The notes below the pieces were generated by a model that did no database searches, was not told the DNA's origin, and worked only from the letters and a program-made list of their open reading frames with translations. A stretch of 64,000 nt of DNA from Micromonospora echinospora (lineage in GTDB: Bacteria > Actinomycetota > Actinomycetes > Mycobacteriales > Micromonosporaceae), in assembly GCF_900091495.1 (NCBI RefSeq), contig NZ_LT607413.1, positions 6,897,001 to 6,961,000 on the forward strand. Reading direction: 5' to 3'. This document shows positions 33,688 through 45,840 of this stretch, piece by piece (positions within the stretch are counted from its first letter, which is position 1; each line of letters begins with the position of its first letter). A program made the position numbers and the translations under genes.

Positions 33688-34342
33688 CCGGGGTGGGGCA
33701 GGAGTCCAGCCAGCGTCGGTACCAGCGGGCGAAGCCCAGCGGCACGCCGTCCTCGTCGAGGAGCGGCCGGAGACCGCCCCCTTCGGCCCTGTCGTCGGCC
33801 CACATCTGCCCGCGCGCCGGGCCGCTGACCACCAGCGCCTCCCGCAGGGCGCACCCGAGGTGGCAGAGGTAGAGCAGGCCGACGGAGTGCGCGCCGGTGT
33901 AGACCACCGAATCGTACAACTCCTGGTAGGCGTCCTCGGCGGCCTCCAACGCCTCGGGCGAGTCGAAGTCGTCCTCGTCCGGCTGCGGGGGCAGGTCGTC
34001 GGCCGGGTTGAACGCCTCGGTGTGCGCGAAGGACTGGTCGAGGGTGTCCAGGTCGGTCAGGTCGGCACCGTCGCCCTCCCACCGCCACCCCTGCCCGGTC
34101 CGGCGCAGCGGGAAGAGCCCGTACGCCGGGCCGGCGCCGCCACGGCCCGCCGTCAGCAGGAACGACCGGTACTCGGCCGGCAGTTCCAGCCGCAGTTGTC
34201 CCTCCAGTTCGGCCAGTTCCGCCTCGGACAGCGGCGGTTCGAGGACGAACCCGTGGTCACCTGCGCCGAAGACCTCCCCGGCCTGCGGGTCGGCGGCCAG
34301 CCGGGCGAGCCGGGGCGGCACGTCGGACCAGTCGTCAGTCAT
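33677..34342 (-). CDS. SMI1/KNR4-family protein
   Basis: 221 residues, cytoplasmic and acidic. The SMI1/KNR4 domain is seen in PPLSEAELAELEGQLRLELP, then AEYRSFLLTAGRGGAGPAYG (about residues 37-77). The rest includes a strongly acidic stretch (PQPDEDDFDSPEALEAAEDA) and ends WYRRWLDSCPTPVTG. Family members often act as immunity proteins against secreted toxins or as scaffold-type proteins; no toxin gene lies next to it. The ATG at 34342 has AGGAAA 6 nt upstream. It is divergent from the SWIM gene, with a 169-bp shared control region that shows no obvious consensus. Confidence 0.8.
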   Translation of the reverse strand: MTDDWSDVPPRLARLAADPQAGEVFGAGDHGFVLEPPLSEAELAELEGQLRLELPAEYRSFLLTAGRGGAGPAYGLFPLRRTGQGWRWEGDGADLTDLDTLDQSFAHTEAFNPADDLPPQPDEDDFDSPEALEAAEDAYQELYDSVVYTGAHSVGLLYLCHLGCALREALVVSGPARGQMWADDRAEGGGLRPLLDEDGVPLGFARWYRRWLDSCPTPVTG

Positions 34343-34511
34343 CGGTTTCCTTTCGTGGGGCGCGGAGGGTGTCGAGGCGTGCACCGTACCGGTGGCCACC
34401 GACAGCGTCCGCCGGCCCACCCGTACGCCGGGTCGGGGCGGCCGGCGCGCGGCAGTGACCTGCGGCCCGGCCCTTCGGACGTGTCGGTGGCCACCCGTAC
34501 GGTGTGCGATC

Positions 34512-35834
34512 GTGAACGCGCTTCAGACGTACCGCTACCTCCGACCGTCCGCCCTGAGCGACGGTGACCTGGCCTTGCAGACCAGCGGCGGCCCCTCGGC
34601 GAACCCCCGCTTCTTCGTCGGCTTCCTCACCGCGCCCCGGGCCGCCGCGTCCGGGCTGCTGGCGGTCGCCGAGGTCGCCCGGACCCGCTACCACCAGCCG
34701 GTCAATCCGGCGAGCCTGGACCCGGTGGTCACCGGCAGCCGGGACCGGCTGCGGTTCGAGTCCTTCTCCGGCTGCTGCGGGGTGTACGCGCGCCTCGACG
34801 TCTCCCCCGCCGGCTTCGACGGCGACGTCGTCGAGCACGGCACCACCAACGTGGACGTCAACGCGCCGCTGCGGGAGGCGCTGGCCCGGGTCGGCGGCCT
34901 CGACCCGCTGCACCTGTCGGTCGGCCCGGACGACCTCACCGTGTCGACCATGGACGGTCCGGTGGTGGAGAAGAAGGTGCCGCTGCCGGCCCGCTGGCTG
35001 CGCGGTTTCGCCGAGGTGCACGTGCTGGCCGCCGAGATGACCCTGCGCGCCGAGGTCCCGGCGACCGAGGCGGCGGCGTTCCTGCGCCGGCTGCCGTCCG
35101 CCGGTGACCGGTCGGTGCTCTGGGCGGTGCCGGCCGGCCGGACGCTACGGCTGACCTCCCGTCCCGGCCCGGGGGCGATCTGCCTGGCCGGGGCCGGTCG
35201 GCTGGCCGCGCTGCGCGGGCTGCTGCGCTTCGCCACGACGCTGCGCGTGTACGGACCGGCGGTGGGCGCCGGGTCACCGGCGACGGCGAGCGTCTGGGAG
35301 CTGGACACCGGCGGGATGCGGCTGTCGCTGACCCTGTCCCCGGAGCCGTACCGGGGGTTCTCCGGCGAGGGCGGCGTCCTGGCATCCCTGGCCTCCGACG
35401 ACGTCACCGACGACGCCGCGCTGGTCAGCGTCCTGCTGTCCTGGGATCCGACGATCGACGTGCCGACGCTGGCCGCGCAGGCGGGCCTGACCGACGAGCG
35501 GGTCCGGGCCGCCCTGGTGCAGTTGGGCACTGCCGGCCGGGTCGGGTACGACGTGGCCGAGCAGGCGTACTTCCACCGGGTGCTGCCGTACGACGCCGGC
35601 CGGGCCGAGCGGGACAATCCCCGGCTGGTCGGGGCGCGGGCGCTGGTGGAGGCCGGGGCGGTGGGCCGGGACGGGGACGTCGCCACGGTCAGCCACGGCA
35701 CCGAGGTCTACCGGGTCCGTCGCCTCCCCGACGGCGGGTACACCTGCACCTGCCGGTGGTGGAGCCGGCACCGGGGCGAACGGGGGCCGTGCAAGCACGC
35801 GCTCGCCGTGTCCATGGTGGAGGTGTCGGCGTGA
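34512..35834 (+). CDS. SWIM zinc-finger protein
   Basis: 440 residues. The C-terminal SWIM finger C-x-C-x(n)-C-x-H is YTCTCRWWSRHRGERGPCKH (about 413-432). The long N-terminal part is alpha/beta with no named domain; a winged-helix-like stretch (VPTLAAQAGLTDERVRAALV) precedes the finger. SWIM domains bind DNA or proteins. In actinobacteria such genes are found paired with HEAT-like DUF6493-type proteins and sometimes with MoxR ATPase and VWA genes; neither MoxR nor VWA is present here. GTG start with weak ribosome site. The stop overlaps the next gene by 4 nt. Confidence 0.8.
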   Translation: MNALQTYRYLRPSALSDGDLALQTSGGPSANPRFFVGFLTAPRAAASGLLAVAEVARTRYHQPVNPASLDPVVTGSRDRLRFESFSGCCGVYARLDVSPAGFDGDVVEHGTTNVDVNAPLREALARVGGLDPLHLSVGPDDLTVSTMDGPVVEKKVPLPARWLRGFAEVHVLAAEMTLRAEVPATEAAAFLRRLPSAGDRSVLWAVPAGRTLRLTSRPGPGAICLAGAGRLAALRGLLRFATTLRVYGPAVGAGSPATASVWELDTGGMRLSLTLSPEPYRGFSGEGGVLASLASDDVTDDAALVSVLLSWDPTIDVPTLAAQAGLTDERVRAALVQLGTAGRVGYDVAEQAYFHRVLPYDAGRAERDNPRLVGARALVEAGAVGRDGDVATVSHGTEVYRVRRLPDGGYTCTCRWWSRHRGERGPCKHALAVSMVEVSA

Positions 35835-38416
35835 CCGACGGACGCTTCGACTACCTGAACACCGGGGGCGTCCGGGCCGCGAAGGTGGCCGTCACCGGGC
35901 TCACCGACGAGCAGCGCCGCGACATGGCGAAGGCCCTGCTGGTCCACATCCGCAACCAGGAGAACCCCTGGTTCTGGGAGGCGCGGGCCACCGCGCTGGC
36001 GGTGGTGGCGGTGGGCTGCCTGCCCAGCGCCGCCCAGGCCGCCCAACTGCTCGGCCGGCGGTCGGTCTCGCTACGCGCGGTGCAGACCAGGCTGGTGGTC
36101 GAGGTGGCGCGGGAGCGGGGCGTGACCTGGCTGGCCGACCTGGCGTACCGCCTGGCGGACAAGTTGCCGCGCACCGACCCGGACGACGGGTGGGAGTTCA
36201 TCGGCGAGCTGCTCGCCGCCGAGCAGGCCCCGCCGCCGACCGGGGACCTCTTCGTCACCGGATGGGTACGGCACCTGGCCTGGCCACGGGAGCAGCGGCA
36301 GCGGGGCGTCCCGCTGCCGGAGCGGCTCGCCGCCGACCCGTTCCTCGACGCCCTGCTGCCCCGCCTCTTCGAGGTCGACGGCATCGGCGTGCACATGTCG
36401 TTCGACGCCCTCTGGTCCCGGGACCGGGACGACCCGGAAAACCGGGCGAAGATGGCCCTGCCCCGGGCGCTGGCGGCGCTCGCCGGCACCGGCCGGCTGG
36501 ACCAGGCGGTCCTGCTCGACGGGTGCCTCAGCCGACTGCTGCGCGACGACCGGCCGGCGGCGCTGCGCGTCTTCACCGCCCTGCTCGACCACCTCGCCCC
36601 GACCACGACGGAGGTCGCCGACCGGGCCGCCGGTTACCTGCGGCTGCTCGCGGACGCCCCGGCGCCGGTCGCCACGATGGCCCAGAAGGCGCTGCGGCAG
36701 TGGGACGGCGCCGAGATCACCGACGTGCTCGACGCGTCCCGGGCGGTGCTGGCCCGGCCGGACAAGGCCCTGGTGAAGGCCCAGCTGACCTGGCTCGACC
36801 GGCTCGCCCGCCGACTACCGGACCGGGCCGCCGAGATCGCCGAGGTGCTCGCGGAGGCGCTCGACCACCCCGCCGCCGACATCCGGGACCGGGTCGCCAC
36901 ACTGACCGCCCGACACGGCCACGCGCCCGCCCCGGCGGTGGTCACCGTCGTCGGGGACGAGCTGCCGTCGCCGGCCGGACCGCCGCCCGCGCCGCCGCCG
37001 ATCACCGACCCGGACGAACTGGCCGAGGAGGTCGGGGTCCTGCTGGACGGCAGGACGGAGGCGCTGGCACTGGACCGGGTGCTCGACGGGGTGGTCCGCC
37101 TGGCCGGCGCCGACCGGCCCGCCCTGCACCGGGCGCTGGTCCCGGTGCTGGACCGGCACCGGCACAGCATGTACGAACACCGGTGGGACCCGTGCTGCAT
37201 CTGCGAGCTGGTCGGCGGGGTGCTGTACACGGCGGTCGAGCCGGCGCGGGCCGCCGACCGGCGTGGCCGGTGGCAGGCGCTGACGGCCGCGGTCGGCCGG
37301 ACGCCCGAGCCGGACCCGCAGAACCCGGCGCCGGCCCGGGTGCCCGCCCCGCACCGGCTGTGGCGGGCCCGGATCGCCGAGGTCGGCATGCGGATCGGCG
37401 AGTCCGCCTACCCGGGGCTGCTCGCCATGCCGACCTCGGCCACCGGGGCGGTGGACCCGCTGGCCCTCTACGAGCGGATCGCCCGCCTCGGCTCGGCCGG
37501 CCCGTGGCGGTGGGACCTCACCCAGGCGTTGCTGCGGCTGCCCCCCGGGTCCGACGAGCCGCTCGCCGCGAAGGCGCGGGCGCTGCGCAGCCCGGCCGGT
37601 GACCGGCTCGCCACCTGGCTGCGCGACGGTGGCCTGCCCGATCCGGTCGCCGAGGTCCTCACCGTGCCCCGCCGGGAACGCCGCAAGCAAACCAACCGCT
37701 GGGCGACCGACTGGGAGTACGACCAGTTGCCCGAGCGACGCCGGCAGGTGCGGCTCACCCCGCCCGAGGGGTACACCGACCGGTTCGGGCTGCTCACCGT
37801 GCCGCCCGCGCCCCTCGGCGGCAACCAGGGCGACCGGGCGGCGTTCTGGGCGTCGGTGCTGCCCTGGCATCCGGGTGTGGTGGCGGCGCACGCGCTGCCC
37901 GAGGTCGCCAGCGCCGCCGACCAGGACGTCCGGGGAGCCACGGCGGTCCTGCCGGTGCTCGCCGAGAGCGGCGGCGCGGGTGGCCCCGCCCTCGACCTGG
38001 CCCTGGCGTACGGCTTCGGGGCCCGGCACGAGGCCGACCGGATCGCCGCCCTCGACGCCCTCCTGCTGCTCGCCGCCGCCGGCACCCTGGACGCCCCGGC
38101 TGTCGGCGGCCACCTCGGCACGCTGGTCACCGACGGCAACGTGCTGCCCACCCGGGCGGTGTCCCCGCTGCGGGACGCGGCCACCGCCGGTGCCCCGCTG
38201 AGCACCTGGCGGCTGCTCGCCGCCGCCCTGCCGGCGCTGCTCGCCGCGCCGACCGCGCCCCGGGGCACCCCGGACCTGCTGAGCCTGGCGGCCGAGACGG
38301 CCACCCGGACCGGTGTGCGGATCGAGGTGCCGGGGCTGGCCGAGGTCGCCGGCCGGGGCGGGTCGAGCCGACTGGTCCGCGAGGCGCGACGGCTTGCCGA
38401 GGCGCTCGACCGGTAA
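35831..38416 (+). CDS. large HEAT-like protein (DUF6493-type), partner of the SWIM protein
   Basis: 861 residues, mostly alpha-helical repeats rich in Ala and Leu (ALPRALAALAGTGRLDQAVL, LTWLDRLARRLPDRAAEIAE), then a Pro-rich linker (PSPAGPPPAPPPITDP, ~378-393) and a second helical half. It includes a Cys/His cluster (HRHSMYEHRWDPCCICELVG). GTG overlaps the SWIM gene stop (GTGA), so the two are made together and probably bind each other. It resembles actinobacterial DUF6493/MolR-like proteins; assignment is from general architecture. No catalytic motif seen. Cytoplasmic. Confidence 0.7.
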   Translation: MTDGRFDYLNTGGVRAAKVAVTGLTDEQRRDMAKALLVHIRNQENPWFWEARATALAVVAVGCLPSAAQAAQLLGRRSVSLRAVQTRLVVEVARERGVTWLADLAYRLADKLPRTDPDDGWEFIGELLAAEQAPPPTGDLFVTGWVRHLAWPREQRQRGVPLPERLAADPFLDALLPRLFEVDGIGVHMSFDALWSRDRDDPENRAKMALPRALAALAGTGRLDQAVLLDGCLSRLLRDDRPAALRVFTALLDHLAPTTTEVADRAAGYLRLLADAPAPVATMAQKALRQWDGAEITDVLDASRAVLARPDKALVKAQLTWLDRLARRLPDRAAEIAEVLAEALDHPAADIRDRVATLTARHGHAPAPAVVTVVGDELPSPAGPPPAPPPITDPDELAEEVGVLLDGRTEALALDRVLDGVVRLAGADRPALHRALVPVLDRHRHSMYEHRWDPCCICELVGGVLYTAVEPARAADRRGRWQALTAAVGRTPEPDPQNPAPARVPAPHRLWRARIAEVGMRIGESAYPGLLAMPTSATGAVDPLALYERIARLGSAGPWRWDLTQALLRLPPGSDEPLAAKARALRSPAGDRLATWLRDGGLPDPVAEVLTVPRRERRKQTNRWATDWEYDQLPERRRQVRLTPPEGYTDRFGLLTVPPAPLGGNQGDRAAFWASVLPWHPGVVAAHALPEVASAADQDVRGATAVLPVLAESGGAGGPALDLALAYGFGARHEADRIAALDALLLLAAAGTLDAPAVGGHLGTLVTDGNVLPTRAVSPLRDAATAGAPLSTWRLLAAALPALLAAPTAPRGTPDLLSLAAETATRTGVRIEVPGLAEVAGRGGSSRLVREARRLAEALDR

Positions 38417-38632
38417 CCGGCGACGACGGGCCGCCCGACGCCCGGGCGGCCCACCCGGGCCCCTCCATTGACATGCGTTTTCGCTCCGACCAGGATGGGC
38501 GCACCGATCGTCCACCCCCGACCGGTTCCGCCGACCTGCGGTGCGCCGACCCTCCCGCCGGCCACCGCCGGTTCCGTGCGGGACCGGCCCGCCGGTTCGC
38601 CCGCGCCCGTCCCCCGCGAAAGGCGGCGACAG

Positions 38633-41071
38633 ATGCCCCCACCCGTTCCCTCCCGCTGGCGACGGCGGTTCCCCGCGGCGACCGCCGCCGGTGCCGCCCT
38701 GCTCATGCTGGCCAGCCCGGCCACGGCGGTCACCGCCGCCCCGACCGACGGCCCACCCGCCGCCGCGCCGGCCGCCCTCGACCGTCCCGCCGACGAGCAG
38801 GCGTCCGTGGTGGAGGTGCTCCTCGCCGACCAGGCCGCCCTGGACGAACTGGTGGCCACCGGCGTCGACCTCGACCATCACGTCACCCGCACCGGAACCG
38901 GGATCGTGGTGCACGCCGTGGTGACCCCGACCGAGACCGCCGCGCTGCGGCGGATGGGCTACCGGATCGGCGCGACCCTGCACGACCCGGCCGACTCCGC
39001 GCAGCGGATCGCCGAACGGGAGGCGACGATCGCCGGGCACCGGGCCGACAACCGCCGGTTCTCCGCGACCCTCGCCCCGTCGGCGACCGCGTCGGACGTC
39101 CGGATCATCCGCGCCGACTACTACACCTCCGGCACCGACCAGGTCCTCTCGGTCGAGGCGAAGTGGGGTCAGGGGCAGACCGCGACCGGCGCGCTGACCG
39201 TGGCCCGGGACAGCGGACCCGGCACGGAGATCGGCTCCGGCGGCACCCAGACCATCTCCCGGTTCGTCGACGCCGGGGTGTACCTGTACCACCGGGGCGC
39301 GGCCACGGTCACCGCCCGGCCGCACCGGATCCAGGTGACCAGCCCGACCGGGGACGTGGCGGTCGCCGAGGTCACCGAGTGGCTGCCGATCCCGGACGAC
39401 GACCCGGAGGGGCCGGGCTACCAGAAGGACTTCGTCACCAGCTATCTGACCCCGACGGAGCTGTACGCGCGGATCCGGCAGCTCGCCGCCGACCACCCGA
39501 GCCTCGCCGAGGTGGTGGAGCTGCCGTACAAGACGAACGGGTACCGGCGCAAGGCGCAGGTGGTGCTCGGCGGCACCGCCGCCGGGCGGGTCGCGGTCGA
39601 CTCGCTCGCCTGGGGCCACCAGGGCGGCAACGACATCTCCGTGGAGCTGGCCGACCCGGGTGCCGCCGACCGGCCGCTCACCGTGACGGTCACCGGTCCG
39701 GCGATCCGGGTGGAGCTGGCCACCGACGCCGCCGGGGCGGTCACCAGCACCGCCGCCGAGGTGGTCGCGGCGCTCAACGCCCGCGCCGGCACGCTGGTCA
39801 AGGCCTACACCTACCGGGGTGACGCCGGTGCCGGAGTCGTCGCCCCGGTCGCCCGGACGCCGCTGACCGACAACCTCAAGGCGCCGGCGAGCGTGTCCCG
39901 TGACCCGCACCCGGTGTACGCGATCCGGATCGGCAAGCACCGGGACGGCTCCCGCACCGGGGTCCTCGCCTACGCCCAGGAACACGCCCGCGAGTGGGTG
40001 CCCCCGTTGGTGACCATCGAGACCGCCGAACGGCTGCTGCGCAACTACGCGCACGACCGGCAGACCCGGCAGTTGCTGGACACCCTGGACATCTGGATCG
40101 CCCCGTCGATCAACCCGGACGGCGGGCACTACTCGTTCTACGACTTCGCCTCGCAGCGCAAGAGCATGACCAACCACTGCCCGGCCGGGGACGCGGCCGA
40201 CGCCCTGGCCCGCAACTCCTGGGGCGTGGACAACAACCGCAACTACACCGAGTACAGCCTCTTCGACGGGTACGCGGGCGCGTCGTCGAGCTGCACCAGC
40301 GGCAGCTACGCCGGGCCGTCCGAGCTGTCCGAGCCGGAGAACCGGAACCTGGACTGGCTGGCCCGGCGCGGGAACATCAAGTTCTCGATGAACCTGCACT
40401 CCTCCGGCAACTACTTCATGTGGTCGCCCGGGGCGTACTCGCTGCCGGACCGGGTCTCCGCGCCGCGTCCGACGCTGGCCGAGGAGTCGTTCTTCTGGGG
40501 CGCCTCGTCCCGGATCCTCACCGCCATCAAGCGGCACCGCAACCTGGCGGTCACCCCGGCGAGAACCGGCCCGATCTCCGACGTGCTCTACTCGGCGGCC
40601 GGCAACTCCGGCGACATGCTCTGGTACCGGTACGGCATCTACGCCTGGAACTTCGAGGTCGGCAACAGCTTCCAGCCGGCCTGGGACGAGGCGCACGAGC
40701 AGACCCTGGAGTACGCCAACGGCCTGGTCGAGCTGATGCGGGTGGCCCGCGACTTCGACAAGGACCGCAGCCGGCCGGAGAGCACGATGGCGGTGACGCC
40801 GAACGCCGCCCCGGGCATGGTGAGCGTGCGGTTCGAGGTCAGCGAGCCGGCGGCGGTGTTCTACACCCTCGACGGCGGTCGGCCGACCTACGCGTCCACC
40901 CTGTACGCCTCGGCGGGAATCCGGGAGGGAGCGGAGACCCTGACGGTGCCGGCCGGCACGCAGGTCCACTGGTTCTCCGTGGACGCGGCCGGCAACGTGG
41001 AGGGCAACTACCGGCCGGACGGCCACGGTCGCAACTTCAACAAGGACCGGGCGGTGCTGCCCCGGGGCTGA
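38633..41071 (+). CDS. secreted M14 zinc carboxypeptidase
   Basis: 812 residues. Signal peptide is ~1-36, then a propeptide-like N-terminal region (~45-255). The M14 catalytic domain has zinc motif H451-x-x-E454 (YAQEHAREWV), third ligand H589 (FSMNLHSSGNY) and general-base E675 (YAWNFEVGNS). A roughly 90-residue beta-rich insertion (about 312-405; GNDISVELADPGAADRPLTV) interrupts the barrel before the zinc motif. The C-terminus carries a chitobiase-type C-terminal module (AVFYTLDGGRPTYASTLYAS, ~745-800). It removes C-terminal residues from peptides outside the cell. The ATG has AAAGG 10 nt upstream. It is monocistronic; the 216 nt before it show nothing clear. Confidence 0.88.
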   Translation: MPPPVPSRWRRRFPAATAAGAALLMLASPATAVTAAPTDGPPAAAPAALDRPADEQASVVEVLLADQAALDELVATGVDLDHHVTRTGTGIVVHAVVTPTETAALRRMGYRIGATLHDPADSAQRIAEREATIAGHRADNRRFSATLAPSATASDVRIIRADYYTSGTDQVLSVEAKWGQGQTATGALTVARDSGPGTEIGSGGTQTISRFVDAGVYLYHRGAATVTARPHRIQVTSPTGDVAVAEVTEWLPIPDDDPEGPGYQKDFVTSYLTPTELYARIRQLAADHPSLAEVVELPYKTNGYRRKAQVVLGGTAAGRVAVDSLAWGHQGGNDISVELADPGAADRPLTVTVTGPAIRVELATDAAGAVTSTAAEVVAALNARAGTLVKAYTYRGDAGAGVVAPVARTPLTDNLKAPASVSRDPHPVYAIRIGKHRDGSRTGVLAYAQEHAREWVPPLVTIETAERLLRNYAHDRQTRQLLDTLDIWIAPSINPDGGHYSFYDFASQRKSMTNHCPAGDAADALARNSWGVDNNRNYTEYSLFDGYAGASSSCTSGSYAGPSELSEPENRNLDWLARRGNIKFSMNLHSSGNYFMWSPGAYSLPDRVSAPRPTLAEESFFWGASSRILTAIKRHRNLAVTPARTGPISDVLYSAAGNSGDMLWYRYGIYAWNFEVGNSFQPAWDEAHEQTLEYANGLVELMRVARDFDKDRSRPESTMAVTPNAAPGMVSVRFEVSEPAAVFYTLDGGRPTYASTLYASAGIREGAETLTVPAGTQVHWFSVDAAGNVEGNYRPDGHGRNFNKDRAVLPRG

Positions 41072-41263
41072 CCCGGGTAGGTGTGGGGCGGCGGCCGGCC
41101 GGGCCGCCGCCCCGCGCGTGTCACGGGATCAGGGTCGCCGGCTTGCCCGCCGCACCGAAGGCCATCCATACTGATAGATGTTCCTGAGCCGGACGTGATC
41201 GGGCACCGGGCAGTCCCCGATCGGAACCTCCCCACGATCCGTGATGCTCAGGAGGAACCATCC

Positions 41264-42574
41264 ATGACGGCGAGATTCAAACTGCTGGGGGCTGCCCTGG
41301 TGGCCGCCGCGATCACCGTGTTGGCCGCCGTGACGGTCCCCACGCCCGCGTCCGCCGCGACGCTGACCGAGGTGACCGGCTTCGGTCCCAACCCCAGCAA
41401 CCTGCGCATGTACCTCTACGTCCCGGACCGCGTCGCGCCCCGGCCCGCGCTGGTGGTCGCGGTGCACTACTGCACCGGCAGCGGACCGGCGATGTACTCC
41501 GGCACCCAGTACGCCGCGCTCGCCGACCGGTACGGCTACATCGTGGTGTACCCGTCGGTGACCCGCAGCAGCAAGTGTTTCGACGTGTCGTCGCCGCAGG
41601 CGCTGCGGCGTGGCGGCGGCAGCGACCCGGTGGGCATCATGTCCATGGTCGACCACGTCCGGCAGCGGTACGACGTCGACCCGGCCCGGATCTTCGCCAC
41701 CGGCATCTCGTCGGGCGCGATGATGACCAACGTCCTGCTCGGCCTCTACCCCGACGTGTTCAGCGCCGGCGCGGCCTTCTCCGGCGTGCCGTTCGGCTGC
41801 TTCGCCACCACCGACGGTTCGGAGTGGAACAGCCAGTGCGCCAACGGCCAGATCATCCGGACGCCCCAGCAGTGGGGGGACCTGGTCCGCGACGCCCACC
41901 CCGGATACACCGGTCCGCGTCCGAGGATGCAGACCTGGCACGGCACCAACGACGAGACCCTGCGGTACCCCAACTTCGGTGAACAGATCAAGCAGTGGAC
42001 CAACCTGCACGGGTTGAGCCAGACGCCCACGTACACCGACAGCCCGCAGCCCGGCTACACCCGCACCCGCTACGGCGGGTCCGGCCCGACCGCCCCGGTC
42101 GAGGCGATCAGCATGCAGGGCGTGTCGCACAACCTGCCGGTCGACGCCGCGCAGGCGATCCGCTTCTTCGGCATCGACACCACGCCACCGACCAGCGCAC
42201 CGCCGACCACGCCGCCACCGAGCACGCCCCCGCCGAGCACGCCCCCGCCCGGGCCGGGGACCTGCCGGATCGGCTACACGGTCAGCGCCTGGAACACCGG
42301 CCTGACCGCGTCGGTCACCATCACCAACACCGGCGGCACCGCGATCGACGGCTGGAACCTGACCTTCCCGCTGCCCGCCGGGCAGACCGTGACCAGCGGG
42401 TGGAACGCCACGTACGCGCCGTCGAGCGGGACGGTCACCGCCCGCAACGTCGCCTACAACGCCACGATCGCCCCGAACGCCTCGGTCAGCATCGGTTTCC
42501 AGGCCACCCACACCGGCGGCACCGGAGCACCCACCTCGTTCGCCCTCAACGGCACTCCCTGCTCGATCGGCTGA
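41264..42574 (+). CDS. secreted CE1-type esterase (acetyl xylan/feruloyl esterase) with CBM2
   Basis: 436 residues. Signal peptide is ~1-32 (ASA-AT). The alpha/beta-hydrolase of the PHB-depolymerase/CE1 family shows LVVAVHYCTGSGPAMYSGTQ, nucleophile motif ATGISSGAM, WHGTNDETL (Asp region) and VSHNLPVD (His). A TTPPPSTPPP linker (~307-325) leads to a C-terminal CBM2 (~328-436; SAWNTGL, DGWNLTF). It should remove acetyl or feruloyl groups from xylan bound to cellulose. AGGAGG precedes the ATG. Convergent with the xylanase across a shared terminator, it serves the same polymer. No CGAAA-type operator was found in its leader. Confidence 0.85.
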   Translation: MTARFKLLGAALVAAAITVLAAVTVPTPASAATLTEVTGFGPNPSNLRMYLYVPDRVAPRPALVVAVHYCTGSGPAMYSGTQYAALADRYGYIVVYPSVTRSSKCFDVSSPQALRRGGGSDPVGIMSMVDHVRQRYDVDPARIFATGISSGAMMTNVLLGLYPDVFSAGAAFSGVPFGCFATTDGSEWNSQCANGQIIRTPQQWGDLVRDAHPGYTGPRPRMQTWHGTNDETLRYPNFGEQIKQWTNLHGLSQTPTYTDSPQPGYTRTRYGGSGPTAPVEAISMQGVSHNLPVDAAQAIRFFGIDTTPPTSAPPTTPPPSTPPPSTPPPGPGTCRIGYTVSAWNTGLTASVTITNTGGTAIDGWNLTFPLPAGQTVTSGWNATYAPSSGTVTARNVAYNATIAPNASVSIGFQATHTGGTGAPTSFALNGTPCSIG

Positions 42575-42587
42575 GCCGACACGAGAA

Positions 42588-42617
42588 GCGGCGGGACACC
42601 GTCCGGTGTCCCGCCGC
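42588..42617. terminator. bidirectional terminator
   Basis: GCGGCGGGACACC (42588-42600), GTCC loop, GGTGTCCCGCCGC (42605-42617): a perfect 13-bp stem between the convergent esterase and xylanase. Confidence 0.8.
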
Positions 42618-42646
42618 CGCTCGCCGTACCGTCACCGGCCGGGCGG

Positions 42647-45488
<2,842 letters not shown>

Positions 45489-45561
45489 GGCACCCTCCCG
45501 GGGGTTCGGGGGTGGACGGGTGGGCGGGACGGAAACCGGCCGACAAGCCGCCGATCAGCAC

Positions 45562-45574
45562 CCGAAATTTTCGG
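45562..45574. promoter_or_regulatory. CCGAAATTTTCGG operator of the CE7 gene
   Basis: Perfect 13-nt palindrome with central T. On the minus strand a TATGGT -10 (45583-45578) lies 3 nt upstream of it, so it would cover the transcription start of the CE7 gene. Confidence 0.65.
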
Positions 45575-45696
45575 CCCACCATACCAGTCCTTCGATGAAG
45601 GACGGAGACCTTCATCTATCGGCTGAGCAGCCCGCCGAGCGGCGGAGCAGACGATCCGGACGCCCACCAACGCTTACCAGCAGCCTATTCCGCACC

Positions 45697-45725
45697 TTGA
45701 CAGGCCCGATCGATCCTCATAGGTT
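45697..45725 (+). promoter_or_regulatory. promoter of the xylo-oligosaccharide operon
   Basis: TTGACA (45697-45702), a 17-nt spacer and TAGGTT (45720-45725): a near-consensus housekeeping promoter 116 nt before the GH3 ATG. Confidence 0.6.
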
Positions 45726-45752
45726 GCCCGACACGAGCGCCGGAACACTCTT

Positions 45753-45764
45753 CGAAACTTTTCG
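45753..45764. promoter_or_regulatory. CGAAA-CT-TTTCG operator of the GH3 operon
   Basis: 12-nt inverted repeat with a 2-nt centre, about 28 nt past the -10, so within the early transcribed leader. It matches the boxes at 4349, 44397 and 45562 except for the extra central base. Confidence 0.55.
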
Positions 45765-45840
45765 GGGATCAGTTCGGCGACCACGTGTGGCGGTCGGCCC
45801 CACCGGGGCGGTTCGCCGGCACCGACCGGAAGGGTGTGGC

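Noticed and set aside
36815..41026. A 1403-codon open frame on the - strand
   Set aside because: It lies opposite the DUF6493 and M14 genes, and its composition is that of a GC-skewed shadow frame.
45751..45756. TTCGAA as a separate small palindrome before GH3
   Set aside because: It is part of the longer CGAAA-CT-TTTCG box that recurs at the partner genes.
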